NCBI GenBank assembly: GCA_943788895.1
Contig: CALSRZ010000004.1
Coordinates: 148,748 to 212,747, forward strand
Direction: 5' to 3'
DNA length: 64,000 nt
From: an uncultured Pseudomonadales bacterium
GTDB taxonomy: Bacteria; Pseudomonadota; Gammaproteobacteria; Pseudomonadales; Porticoccaceae
Of this stretch, positions 52,036 to 62,745 are shown piece after piece. Each line of letters begins with the position of its first letter. Position 1 is the stretch's first letter. The position numbers were made by a program, and so were the translations under genes. The notes under the pieces are model-generated. The model did no database searches and was not told the DNA's origin. It saw nothing but the letters and a program-made list of their open reading frames with translations.

Positions 52036-53359
52036 TCTATTTGCCCAGAAAGTCTACCGCCCACTGGCTGCCCGTATGCGCCCGGGCACCCTCGACGGCT
52101 TCTACGGGCAGGAACATCTTATTGGCCCCGGCAAACCACTGCGCGAGGCGATTGAGAACGGTGCGCTGCACTCGATGATTTTCTGGGGGCCGCCAGGTGT
52201 GGGTAAAACCACGCTGGCAAAGATTATTGCCGCCTCTGCTGATGCCCACTTTGAAAGTATCTCGGCGGTTTTATCAGGCGTTAAAGAGATTCGAGCGGCA
52301 ATAGCCAAGGCTACAGAACAGCGCGATTTACGCGGTCGCAAAACCATACTGTTTGTCGATGAAGTCCATCGCTTTAATAAATCACAGCAGGATGCCTTTT
52401 TGCCTTTTGTTGAAGATGGCACTGTGGTGTTTATCGGTGCGACTACAGAAAATCCTTCCTTTGAACTCAACAATGCACTCTTATCTCGCTGTCGTGTCTA
52501 TGTGCTGAAAAGCCTCGAAGAGCAGCAGATTAAGACAGTTATACAGCAGGCACTGGCAGACCAGAGTAGTGGTCTGGGTGAGCGACAGCTGGAGCTCGAC
52601 GATCAGGCGCTGGATCTTCTAGCCGCTGCCTCTGATGGCGATGCCCGCCGTGCGCTAAATCTTTTAGAAATCGCCAATGATCTGGCAACCGAGCAGGGCG
52701 ATCTGGCGGTGATCGACAAGCAAGTTCTCGAGCAGGTATTAGTCGGTGATACCCGACGCTTTGATAAGGGCGGTGAATATTTTTACGATCAGATTTCCGC
52801 GCTGCATAAATCGGTGCGCGGCTCTTCACCAGATGCCGCCCTCTACTGGCTCTGCCGGATGCTGGATGGTGGCTGTGATCCAATCTATATAGCCCGACGA
52901 CTGGTGCGTATGGCCAGTGAAGATATTGGCAATGCCGATCCCCGCGCGCTGGATATCTGCATAAAAGCCTGGGATGTACAGGAGCGCCTTGGCAGTCCTG
53001 AAGGTGAATTGGCCCTGGCTCAGGCAGTGGTTTATATCGCCATCGCCGCCAAGAGTAACGCTGTCTACAATGCCTTCAATCAGACCATGGCCGATGTTCG
53101 CTCGCTGCCCAGTTACGAGGTACCAATGCATCTGCGCAACGCGCCAACCAGTTTAATGAAAGAGCTGGATTACGGTAAGGACTATAGATACGCACATAAT
53201 GAAGAGGGCGGCTATGCGGCGGGTGAAACCTATCTACCGGATGAATTGTCCGACAAACAATACTACTTTCCCACTGACCGCGGGCTGGAAAAAAAGATAG
53301 CTGAAAAACTCGACTATTTGCGCTCGCTAGATAACCCCAATAAAAAGGATAAAAAATAA
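52025..53359 (+). CDS. rarA: replication-associated recombination protein A
   Basis: 444 residues, AAA+ clamp-loader-like. Walker A WGPPGVGKTT, Walker B LFVDEVHRFNKSQQDAFLP, sensor GATTENPSFELN, and the C-terminal tetramerisation region ending KKIAEKLDYLRSLDNPNKKDKK. Acts at stalled forks and on SSB-bound ends. Embedded between lolA (11-bp overlap) and crcB (TAATG overlap). Confidence 0.96.
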   Translation: MPTDLFAQKVYRPLAARMRPGTLDGFYGQEHLIGPGKPLREAIENGALHSMIFWGPPGVGKTTLAKIIAASADAHFESISAVLSGVKEIRAAIAKATEQRDLRGRKTILFVDEVHRFNKSQQDAFLPFVEDGTVVFIGATTENPSFELNNALLSRCRVYVLKSLEEQQIKTVIQQALADQSSGLGERQLELDDQALDLLAAASDGDARRALNLLEIANDLATEQGDLAVIDKQVLEQVLVGDTRRFDKGGEYFYDQISALHKSVRGSSPDAALYWLCRMLDGGCDPIYIARRLVRMASEDIGNADPRALDICIKAWDVQERLGSPEGELALAQAVVYIAIAAKSNAVYNAFNQTMADVRSLPSYEVPMHLRNAPTSLMKELDYGKDYRYAHNEEGGYAAGETYLPDELSDKQYYFPTDRGLEKKIAEKLDYLRSLDNPNKKDKK

Positions 53360-53730
53360 TGCACTGGTTAGCTGTTGCCATTGGCGGCGCACTCGGGGCT
53401 ATGGCTCGTTACGCCGTAAGCACCTGGATATTTAATGCTACAAGCCATAAATTCCCCTATGCCACTTTAACTGTCAATGTCTTAGGTAGTTTTGTAATGG
53501 GCATATTGTTTGTGATTATTGTAGAAAGAGCCGCCTTGCCGGCAGAGATGCGCGGTCTGTTAATGATTGGCTTTCTCGGTGCCTTTACAACCTTCTCAAC
53601 ATTCTCGCTTGATGCCCTAGGTTTGTGGCAAAATGGCCACCTTTTTCTGGCGCTGGTTTATGTGCTGGCAACCGTCGTACTCTGTATTGTTGCCATTAGC
53701 TGTGCAATCTGGCTTGCCCGATTATTGTAA
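53359..53730 (+). CDS. crcB: fluoride channel CrcB/Fluc
   Basis: 123 residues with four hydrophobic helices. Motifs GGALGAMARYAVSTW, LTVNVLGSFVMG and GFLGAFTTFSTFSLD (the Na+/F- pore region) are all present. Exports fluoride as a dual-topology dimer. No fluoride riboswitch is visible; the start overlaps the rarA stop, so it is constitutively tied to that transcript. Order rarA-crcB-serS-cysG is shared with Pseudomonas. Confidence 0.94.
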   Translation: MHWLAVAIGGALGAMARYAVSTWIFNATSHKFPYATLTVNVLGSFVMGILFVIIVERAALPAEMRGLLMIGFLGAFTTFSTFSLDALGLWQNGHLFLALVYVLATVVLCIVAISCAIWLARLL

Positions 53731-53760
53731 ATTTGCTTTTAATTTTGTTTTCAAAAATAG

Positions 53761-55053
<1,293 letters not shown>

Positions 55054-55133
55054 GGATTGGCTGTTCCTGACACCCAATCCTCCTGAAGACCTCTCATATC
55101 TATAAAGTAAAACGTTTAAACCAAAGAGCAAAA

Positions 55134-56546
55134 ATGGACTACCTACCACTATTCCACAATCTTAAAGGCCGCAATATTATGGTCGTCGGCGGCGGTGAAA
55201 TCGCCCTGCGCAAAGTACGTCTGGTACAAGAAGCCAGCGCCATTATCACCATCGTCGCCAAAGACTTCTGTCCAGATCTTTTAGCAATGGATGCTGCCGA
55301 TAAGAAGCATGGCTGTAATGGACTGCATCTGGTTACCGCCGCTTACGAACATCAGCATATGCTGGATATTCCCAATATAGTTATGGTGATTGCCGCGACC
55401 AATGATCGCGATCTTAACCGCCTGGTTTCAGAGCATGCCCAAAGCGCCAATATCCTCTCCAATGTGGTCGATGACCCGGGTTTCTCAACGGTTATCTTCC
55501 CCTCCATTGTCGATCGTTCACCGATTCAAATCGCCATCTCCAGCGGTGGTGATGCGCCGGTACTAGTAAGACTATTGCGCACCAAGTTCGAGGCTCTACT
55601 CCCCGCAGGTATGAGCAAGCTCGGCGCACTGGCCGGCAGTTTTCGCGAGCGGGTTAAAGCCAAGTTCTCCAATGGCGCAGATCGTAAAGCGTTTTGGGAA
55701 GAGGTGTTTTATGGCCCAATCGCCGAGCAGGCCTATGCCAATAATCTCGACGAAGCCGAGCGCCTGTTAACCGATAAACTCGATAACACTGATGAATTTA
55801 AAACCGGTGAAGTCTATCTGGTTGGCGGAGGCCCCGGTGATCCTGATCTGCTGACCTTTAAAGCTCTACGTCTAATGCAGCAGGCCGATATCGTCTTATA
55901 TGATCGTCTGGTCTCACCTGAAGTACTCAACCTTGTGCGCCGTGATGCCTCGCGTATCTTTGTGGGTAAAACCGCTGGTGACCACCCGGTAACCCAGGAG
56001 AATATTAATCAGAAGCTGGTTGATTACGCTCTCGAAGGCAATCGGGTAGTGCGCCTTAAGGGCGGCGATCCGTTTATCTTTGGCCGCGGTGGCGAAGAGA
56101 TTGAAACCCTTGCCGAACACAATATTCCCTTTCAGGTAGTACCGGGCATCACTGCAGCCTCAGGCTGTGCAAGCTATGCCGGTATACCGCTGACCCATCG
56201 CGATCACGCTCAGTCGGTGCGCTTTATCGCCGGACATCTGCGTTCAGGCAAGATGGATCTAAACTGGCCGGAATTAGTTCAACCTAACCAAACCCTGGTG
56301 TTTTATATGGGTTTAAGTGGTATGGAAACTATCTGCCAGCACCTTAAAGATCACGGCCTTGCCGCAGATACACCTGTAGCTCTGGTTGAAAAGGGCACAA
56401 CGGATAAACAGCGCGTGTTTACCGGCGATCTGGATACACTGCCGGCAATCGTTCGCGAGGCTGGTGCCAAAGCGCCAACCCTGATTATTGTTGGCCATGT
56501 GGTCAGCCTGCATAACAAACTCAACTGGTTTAACGTAAAGGACTAG
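55134..56546 (+). CDS. cysG: siroheme synthase CysG (trifunctional)
   Basis: 470 residues. N-terminal CysG-B part: NAD-dependent precorrin-2 dehydrogenase/ferrochelatase with IMVVGGGEIALRKVRLV and NVVDDPGFSTVIFPS. From about residue 222 the uroporphyrinogen-III methyltransferase: VYLVGGGPGDPDLLTFKALR, VVRLKGGDPFIFGRGGEE and PGITAASGCASYAGIPLTHR. Makes siroheme for sulfite and nitrite reductases. Gor starts 5 bp after its stop. Confidence 0.97.
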   Translation: MDYLPLFHNLKGRNIMVVGGGEIALRKVRLVQEASAIITIVAKDFCPDLLAMDAADKKHGCNGLHLVTAAYEHQHMLDIPNIVMVIAATNDRDLNRLVSEHAQSANILSNVVDDPGFSTVIFPSIVDRSPIQIAISSGGDAPVLVRLLRTKFEALLPAGMSKLGALAGSFRERVKAKFSNGADRKAFWEEVFYGPIAEQAYANNLDEAERLLTDKLDNTDEFKTGEVYLVGGGPGDPDLLTFKALRLMQQADIVLYDRLVSPEVLNLVRRDASRIFVGKTAGDHPVTQENINQKLVDYALEGNRVVRLKGGDPFIFGRGGEEIETLAEHNIPFQVVPGITAASGCASYAGIPLTHRDHAQSVRFIAGHLRSGKMDLNWPELVQPNQTLVFYMGLSGMETICQHLKDHGLAADTPVALVEKGTTDKQRVFTGDLDTLPAIVREAGAKAPTLIIVGHVVSLHNKLNWFNVKD

Positions 56547-56551
56547 GACAG

Positions 56552-57910
56552 ATGGCCACTGAATTTGATTACGATCTGTTTGTTATTGGCGCCGGTTCCG
56601 GCGGTGTGCGCGCTGCCCGTATGGCCGCATCCAAAGGCAAAAAAGTCGCAGTGGCAGAAGATCGCTATCTTGGCGGCACCTGTGTCAATGTTGGCTGTGT
56701 ACCGAAAAAACTGTTTGTCTACGCCTCACAATTTTCCGAGCTATTCCATGCCAGCAAAGGCTTTGGTTGGTCCTTAACAGAACAGCCCAGCTTTGATTGG
56801 CCGAGCTTGCGGGATAACAAAACCCGTGAAATTGAGCGCCTGAACGGTATCTACAATAACTTGATCGAAAATAGTGGGGCCGATCTATTCGATGGTCGTG
56901 CCACAGTTGCTGGGCCGCATAGGGTCACAGTTAACGGCACCACTTACAGTGCTAAAACCATTCTTGTCGCCACCGGTGGATGGCCCTATATCCCCGAGTT
57001 TCCTGGCAGCGAGCACGCCCTTAGCTCCAATGAGATGTTCTCTCTTGAGCAACTGCCTAAAACCGCTGTAGTGGTTGGTGGCGGCTATATAGCCGTTGAG
57101 TTTGCCGGTATTCTAAATGGCCTGGGTGTCGAGACCCACCTGGTCTATCGCGGCCCCAATCTACTTAAATCCTTTGATCGCGAGATGAGCGATAAGGTAA
57201 CCGAGGGCATGGCTGCCAAAGGGGTTAATATCCACCTCAATACAGAGATCAATGAGATTATCAAAACTGATAAAGGTCTTTCAGTAGTCTTGCAGGATAT
57301 GTCGTTAATTGACAGTGGTTTGGTGCTCTATGCCACAGGTCGTCAGGCCAATACCGCCAATCTTGGGTTGCAAAATACCGCTGTGGTACTGCGTGATAAT
57401 GGCTCGATTGTTGTTGATGATAACTTTTGCAGCGCTGAGCCCTGTATCTATGCGCTGGGCGACGTTATCGACCGCGTACAGCTTACCCCTGTGGCTATTC
57501 AGGAAGCGATGGTGCTTGTCGATCATCTCTACGGGGATAACAGCGCCACTATTGACTACAGTGATATTCCAACCGCCGTCTTCTGTCAGCCTGAGCTGGG
57601 AACTGTCGGGCTTAGCGAAGAGCAGGCTAGGGCTGAGTTCACAGATATCGCCGTATTTACCTCAGACTTTAAGCCGATGCTGCAAACCCTCGGTGGCGGT
57701 GCTGACCGAATCACCATGAAACTGGTGGTTGATACCCAGACCGACAGGGTCGTTGGCTGTCATATGGTCGGTGAGCATGCTGCAGAGATTATCCAGGGGC
57801 TTGGTATCGCGCTAAAAGCTGGTGCCACCAAAGCCCATTTTGATGCCACTGTGGGTATTCACCCCTCGGCAGCGGAAGAATTTGTCACCATGAGAACTCA
57901 GGTTAGATAG
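56552..57910 (+). CDS. gor: glutathione reductase
   Basis: 452 residues. FAD site FVIGAGSGGVRAARMA, redox-active CVNVGC in GGTCVNVGCVPKKLF, NADPH site VVVGGGYIAVEFAGIL and the C-terminal proton relay HPSAAEEFVTMR. The extra-GG spacing and the VPKKLF segment separate it from lipoamide and mercuric reductases. Keeps glutathione reduced; a periplasmic gamma-glutamyltransferase (34.6 kb) and trxB (47.8 kb) are in the same window. Confidence 0.95.
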   Translation: MATEFDYDLFVIGAGSGGVRAARMAASKGKKVAVAEDRYLGGTCVNVGCVPKKLFVYASQFSELFHASKGFGWSLTEQPSFDWPSLRDNKTREIERLNGIYNNLIENSGADLFDGRATVAGPHRVTVNGTTYSAKTILVATGGWPYIPEFPGSEHALSSNEMFSLEQLPKTAVVVGGGYIAVEFAGILNGLGVETHLVYRGPNLLKSFDREMSDKVTEGMAAKGVNIHLNTEINEIIKTDKGLSVVLQDMSLIDSGLVLYATGRQANTANLGLQNTAVVLRDNGSIVVDDNFCSAEPCIYALGDVIDRVQLTPVAIQEAMVLVDHLYGDNSATIDYSDIPTAVFCQPELGTVGLSEEQARAEFTDIAVFTSDFKPMLQTLGGGADRITMKLVVDTQTDRVVGCHMVGEHAAEIIQGLGIALKAGATKAHFDATVGIHPSAAEEFVTMRTQVR

Positions 57911-57920
57911 GGCTATATAC

Positions 57921-57943
57921 CCATAACTATCAGATAGTTATGG
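57921..57943. terminator. hairpin between convergent gor and tetR
   Basis: CCATAACTAT (57921-57930) and ATAGTTATGG (57934-57943): a perfect 10-bp stem with a 3-nt loop, A/T-rich, 10 bp after the gor stop. No T-run, so strength is doubtful; it is placed to end both transcripts. Confidence 0.55.
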
Positions 57944-57980
57944 ATAATATTTAACCTTATCTATAACCCGTGGAACAGTC

Positions 57981-58610
57981 TTAAAATTGGCTTTTCGCGC
58001 GCTCCAGCAAGCACAGCGTCAAATATTTAAGGTCATTTAAGGTTTTAAGGCTATCTGCCTTCCCCTGATTCACCACCAGCAACAGCATGGCGTGACTCAC
58101 CTCATGATAGGCACGGCCAAGCCTTGCCAGCTCAGCAGGGCGCTCAGCTACCTCTAAACGCTCAAACAGTCGCGCCATTGCACTGATAATCAGCTGATTA
58201 TAGGTGCTATCCAACTCCTTAAGCTGCGGTACACCGTACATTGCTCTTACTAATGGCAGCAGTCCTTGCCGCGCTGTATAGGCAGCATATATACGCTCTA
58301 CACTCATATCGACAAAGCGCTTTAGACTCAGCGATTCAACCTTAAACTCCTCCAGCTCAGCAAGCGCAACCTTAACCTCCTCAAGCCACTGCTCGCCCAG
58401 CGCGAAGAGAATTGCATGCTTATTGGGAAAGTAGTGGTAGAGAGTTCCTACAGAGATATCTGCACGCTTGGCGACAAGAATAGTCGTAAGATCATCTAGG
58501 CCAACTTCCTCGAGAAGTAGGGCGGTTACCTCAAGAATTTTTTGCCGGCGTTGCAGCGCACGCTTCTGCATTGGCGCAGATCGTGGCGCTAAATTATCGC
58601 TATTGGACAT
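57981..58610 (-). CDS. TetR-family transcriptional regulator
   Basis: 209 residues. N-terminal HTH: RRQKILEVTALLLEEVGLDD followed by TILVAKRADISVGTLYHYFPNKHAIL (recognition helix VGTLYHYF, about residues 53-60). The ligand domain (60-209) is all-helical and not assignable to a subfamily. No efflux or catabolic gene is adjacent, so target genes are unknown; autoregulation through the dyads at 58708-58743 is likely. Confidence 0.9.
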   Translation of the reverse strand: MSNSDNLAPRSAPMQKRALQRRQKILEVTALLLEEVGLDDLTTILVAKRADISVGTLYHYFPNKHAILFALGEQWLEEVKVALAELEEFKVESLSLKRFVDMSVERIYAAYTARQGLLPLVRAMYGVPQLKELDSTYNQLIISAMARLFERLEVAERPAELARLGRAYHEVSHAMLLLVVNQGKADSLKTLNDLKYLTLCLLERAKSQF

Positions 58611-58707
58611 TGCTTATTCCTTCTCTTTTTTTACCGAAAGCCACGTAGATCGGTCCCTACAGGGAAACCAAGAAACTGTAGTCTACCCTATAAATGCAGG
58701 TATAGTC

Positions 58708-58743
58708 GAATATATATTCAATTATATTTGAATGATTATTCAA
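58708..58743. promoter_or_regulatory. candidate TetR operator with three ATTCAA/TTGAAT half-sites
   Basis: Perfect palindrome GAATATATATTC (58708-58719) overlaps ATTCAA (58716-58721), TTGAAT (58728-58733) and ATTCAA (58738-58743), so that two dyads share the middle half-site (ATTCAA-N6-TTGAAT and TTGAAT-N4-ATTCAA). Located 98-133 bp upstream of the tetR ATG. The spacing suits cooperative binding of two TetR dimers. Confidence 0.5.
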
Positions 58744-58867
58744 TAAAGGCGATAAGCTAGAAATTTTATACATGTTGTGGATAAAGAAGCAGGTTAAGAG
58801 CTACAGGGAGCAATAGTGAAGACTTACAAAGAGTGGGGAAAATAATCAAAAATAGGTGCAATTAACC

Positions 58868-58913
58868 GCACTCTCAAATGCACTCTCAAATGCACTCTCA
58901 AATGCATTCTCAA
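58868..58913. repeat. 12-bp tandem repeat, three full copies and a partial
   Basis: GCACTCTCAAAT at 58868-58879, 58880-58891 and 58892-58903, then GCATTCTCAA (58904-58913). The three full copies are identical, indicating recent expansion by slippage. Confidence 0.85.
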
Positions 58914-59029
58914 CCCTGCGGTCGAGCACAGCGAATTACAGCCATAGAGCACTGATACTTCCCTTGGGAGTATTTAATAAGGTATTGATATTGTTATGAA
59001 ATTAGATCGAGAAAGGATCGAAAAGCAGC

Positions 59030-60307
59030 CTATACGTCGCGGCTTTTACCCGATCTGGCGCGCTCTTTCATATCTGACTGAATATAGACCTGATCAGTGG
59101 TGCCCATGCTGGCATGGCCGAGATCATCCGCCATATGCTTTAGGGGGCGAGTGGCAATATCCTGGGATGCACCAGTATGCCGCAGCCAGTGAGTTGTAGC
59201 CTCACGAAGGGCTTTTGCCTCTTCGCTAAAGCCCTCGGCAATCATCTTGTCATAGGCCAAATCAAAGGCCTCCTGGACAATTCTACGCAGCTGTCGCGAT
59301 GTCATACCACCAACGCCACGGTTCTTAGCGACCAATGTAGAGTTAACGCCAAAGGTACTGCTTATCGAGGCACGATAAGCCTGGTAGCGCTCAATATAAG
59401 GAGAAAGGGCACTTGGAACTGAAATATCCCTCATTTTATTGCCTTTACCCAGTACTTTAAGCCACTGGTTGCCGTCGCTATCACGCCAGAAATGCTTCCA
59501 TACCGGCTGCCAATTGGTACGGTCAGATAGCTCGGACACCCTTAAATAGAGGGTTTTCAGCATAGCGATAATAAACAATGTGCGTTCATGAGTCGGTGAA
59601 TCATCGGCAGCTTTCTCGGCACAGTCGAGTACATATTCCCACTGCAGATCCGAGAGGCGCTTTATATTCTTCTGGGTTGCGCCTTTAATAAGGAAGGGTG
59701 ACTGTTTGCGAATCGCCGGAATAGGATTACCAAAGGCATAGCCTTCATCAGTCAAATAGTCGTAATAACAGGAAACCGCTGAATAGCAGATCTTCATCGC
59801 CTCATGAGATAACAGGTGCCCGTCTCTACTGACTTCAATACTCAACCCCTCAGATACGGCTTCTTTACGGTCTTCCTTGGCGATTTTCACGGCAAATGGC
59901 CGCCAATTTTTATTTTGACGCGACTCTCCGCCGATTATTTTAAAGCGATCCTGGACTGAACTGCCAACCCAGGCTGCCGCCGGACTGTGGACAAAATCAA
60001 AGTACGCCTCGAGATCTGGGCGCTTTAGCTGGATAACGCTCTTATCGGCAATAGTCCATGCCCAGAGTAATAAGCGCTCAACCTCATTGCGGTAACCACG
60101 ATAGGTAGCTTCAGATTTTCTGCTGTAGCTTTTAAGGAACGCCTGAGTGTGTAAAAGATCCTGGCGAACATCTGGAATGGTTTTACACAGCGTCTCGATA
60201 AACTGTTTTGAATCCGGGTAGCCGTCGAGCATGGCCATGCCCATAGGTAGGCGAACAAATGCTTTATGCGCATCAAATAGAGGAGTGCCTTTAAATTGCT
60301 TTGACAT
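59030..60307 (-). CDS. orphan tyrosine recombinase/integrase
   Basis: 425 residues. Catalytic residues visible: Arg256 (LYLRVSEL), His373-x-x-Arg376 (HWLRHTG), His398 (LGHASMGTTDQVY) and nucleophile Tyr408. Residues about 45-110 form a SAM-like core-binding domain. It is longer than XerC/XerD (about 300) by an extended N-terminal domain and an insert near 145-170. No phage, plasmid or conjugation gene is around it, and the flanking genes are chromosomal (tetR, prc). It may be a fixed relic or a domesticated recombinase. A 26-bp dyad of recombinase-site form lies upstream at 60405. Confidence 0.9.
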   Translation of the reverse strand: MSKQFKGTPLFDAHKAFVRLPMGMAMLDGYPDSKQFIETLCKTIPDVRQDLLHTQAFLKSYSRKSEATYRGYRNEVERLLLWAWTIADKSVIQLKRPDLEAYFDFVHSPAAAWVGSSVQDRFKIIGGESRQNKNWRPFAVKIAKEDRKEAVSEGLSIEVSRDGHLLSHEAMKICYSAVSCYYDYLTDEGYAFGNPIPAIRKQSPFLIKGATQKNIKRLSDLQWEYVLDCAEKAADDSPTHERTLFIIAMLKTLYLRVSELSDRTNWQPVWKHFWRDSDGNQWLKVLGKGNKMRDISVPSALSPYIERYQAYRASISSTFGVNSTLVAKNRGVGGMTSRQLRRIVQEAFDLAYDKMIAEGFSEEAKALREATTHWLRHTGASQDIATRPLKHMADDLGHASMGTTDQVYIQSDMKERARSGKSRDV

Positions 60308-60585
60308 AGATTGTCGCCATATTGAATAAACGCCTTAAGAACAGCTCTAGAGCAGTGTTTTATTGGCATGTACTGTAACAGCCTGTTTTCCTACTGTCTA
60401 GCTATGTCCACTAATTGAGATTAGAGGACATTTAATATCTAATTACTCCACCACCTCGATGGGCCTGCTAATTTTATTGCCCATTCTACTGCCGCTAATA
60501 CTGTGGAGTAATCGAACCAGCGCGTTGTCTATAGTACTTCAATTCACTTCTGGTATGCTTAGCGGCCCAGACAAGGAACTTAACT
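60308..60585. promoter_or_regulatory. divergent promoter region, recombinase / prc
   Basis: 278 bp between divergent genes. It contains the 60405-60430 dyad and, before prc, AAGGA 8 nt upstream of the ATG. No convincing -35/-10 pair was found on either strand. Confidence 0.4.
60405..60430. repeat. 26-bp near-perfect dyad upstream of the recombinase gene
   Basis: TGTCCACTAAT-TGAG-ATTAGAGGACA: 11-bp arms with a single A/A mismatch. Read as 10-bp arms around 6 bp it has the form of a tyrosine-recombinase core site (compare dif: two 11-bp arms, 6-bp centre). It could equally be an operator for autoregulation. Confidence 0.5.
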
Positions 60586-62743
60586 ATGCAGCGCGTTATC
60601 GTCACTCTTCTAATGTGCATCATCTGCACATCTGTATCGGCCAAGACACCGATATCACTAGAACCGATTGAAAAGGAATCCCAGCAGACCGCTCTCTACC
60701 GCGAGATACTCGATCGCCTGGCCACCCGCCACTACCATGGGCAGAAAATTAATGACGACCTGTCTGGACGTTATCTGACAACCTATATAGAAATGCTCGA
60801 TCCGTTAAAAAGCTATTTTCTACAGGCGGATATCAATGAGTTTTCCCAGTGGCAAACCAAACTCGATGACCTGGCCCGTCGCGGCGATGTCAGCCCGGGC
60901 TTTATTATCTTTAATCGTCTGCGCTCAACGGCGATAAATCAGCTTAAAGACAATATAGCGCTGCTTGAGAGTGACTATAAATTTGATTTTGAAGCCGATG
61001 AAAGCATTGTTCTCGACGGCGATAAGCGCGACTGGCATCAAACCGCTGAGCAGCGCAGCGATTACTGGCGCAAGCGTATCAAGGACTCGATGATCCGGCT
61101 GCTGCTCAATGATAAAGAGCCGGAAAAGGCGCGTGAACTTCTTGTGAAACGCTTTACCAATCAAAAGAAACAGATGGAGCAGCGCGATAGCCAGGATGTA
61201 TTTCAACTCTATGTAAACGCCCTCGCCTCACTCTATGACCCGCATACAGCCTATTATTCGCCGCGCACTACAGAGAACTTTCAGATCAATATGTCGCTCT
61301 CCCTTGAGGGAATCGGTGCTGAGCTGACGGTTGAAGATGAATATACCAAGGTCGCGCGAATTATTCCCGGTGGCCCCGCAGATCTGCAGGGACTTCTTAA
61401 AGCCGAAGATAAAATTATCAGTGTCGGTCAGGACGATAAAGAGCTGGTCGATGTGATTGGCTGGCGTCTTGACGATGTCGTTGACCTTATTCGCGGCCCC
61501 AAAGATTCAACAGTTCGCCTCGAAGTTATTGATGGTGCGAGCGACTCAGCTGACAGCACCGAAGTTATTGCCATCGTTCGCGACAAGGTAAAACTCGAAG
61601 AGAAATCCGCCCAGAGTAAAATTATTGATATTCAGCAGGATGGTGTTGATATGCGCCTTGGGGTTATTGATATCCCCGCCTTCTATATGGATTTCGAAGC
61701 CTATCGCAAGCGCGACCCGGATTATAAGAGTACCACCAGAGACGTCTATAAGCTGTTGATGGAGCTGCGCGAAGATAAGGTCGACGGCATTATTCTCGAT
61801 CTGCGCAACAATGGTGGCGGCTCACTTCACGAAGCCACCATGCTCACCGACCTATTTATCGATACCGGCCCAGTGGTGCAGATTCGCAATGCCTACCAGC
61901 AGGTATCTCGCGACCAGCGGGCCACCATGCGTGCCGTCTACAACGGCCCTCTTCTGGTTATGATCAACCGCCTCAGCGCCTCGGCCTCAGAGATTTTTGC
62001 CGGTGCAATTCAGGATTATGACCGCGCGATTATTGTCGGCAGCCAAAGCTTTGGTAAAGGCACAGTTCAGGATGTTACCGGCCTTAGCAGCGGCCAGCTC
62101 AAGCTGACCATATCCAAGTTTTACCGCGTCTCTGGCGACAGCACACAGCACCGCGGCGTACTGCCAGATATAGAATTCCCCTCGGTCTACGACAAGGATG
62201 AAGTCGGCGAGAGCCAAAAGGACAACGCCCTGCCCTGGGACAATATTCATGCCGTGCCCTTTAAGCGCATCGGGCGGTGTAAAACAGTATGTGCCCCTAT
62301 TAAATACCGCTCACCAGCAGCGCAGTAGCAATGACCCTGACTTCGTTCATCTGGTCAATCAGCTTGAGTTTAGTGATAGCTGGGATGCTGATAAAACCAT
62401 CTCGTTAAATATTGAAAAGCGCCGTCTGCGCTCAACCGAATGGGATGATCAACAGCTACTGCTGGAAAACCAGCGCCGCAAGAGCAAGGGCCTGGAGCTC
62501 TATGCCGATAGAGAAGCATGGAAATCCGATAACAGGGACGAAGATGATGAGGATAAAGACGCCGATAGCCCAGAGGATAAAGACAACAAAGACGAGAGTA
62601 AGGACGAAGAAGAACCGGAGGATATCGCCGAGTCAGATCCTATGCTTCAGGAAGCCGGCTATATTCTCTCAGACCAGATTCGCATAGCATCAAAACCGAA
62701 AAACCAGCAGCTGCTAGTGCTGCGCCAGAGTGGAGAGAAATAA
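60586..62743 (+). pseudogene. prc: prc, tail-specific C-terminal processing protease, one frameshift
   Basis: Joined length about 718 residues. Signal peptide MQRVIVTLLMCIICTSVSA, an N-terminal helical domain, PDZ domain (about 225-310, SLEGIGAELTVEDEY), S41 protease core with LDLRNNGGGSLHEA, catalytic Ser in RLSASASEIFAGAIQDYD and Lys in SQSFGKGTVQ. One frameshift near 62268: TTTAAGCGCATCGGGCGG reads on as FKASGGVKQYVP when one C is removed; the frame then runs to 62743. The tail carries a very acidic stretch (NRDEDDEDKDADSPEDK, about 650-680). Degrades SsrA-like tagged periplasmic proteins and processes PBP3 in E. coli. Confidence 0.9.
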
Positions 62744-62745
62744 CC

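Larger units (their letters stand above)
58611..59029. other. 419-bp non-coding gap upstream of tetR and downstream of the recombinase
   Basis: Besides the candidate TetR operator (58708-58743) and the tandem repeat (58868-58913) I see no gene with a plausible start, ribosome-binding site and family match. The middle part (58744-58867) is A/T-rich. The region separates the divergent tetR promoter from the end of the recombinase gene. Confidence 0.6.

Noticed and set aside
58868..58913. CRISPR array
   Set aside because: The 12-bp units are directly adjacent, with no spacers, and no cas genes are present.
58611..60585. Prophage or integrative element around the tyrosine recombinase
   Set aside because: No phage, conjugation or cargo genes; flanks are ordinary chromosomal genes and no duplicated attachment site was found at the edges.
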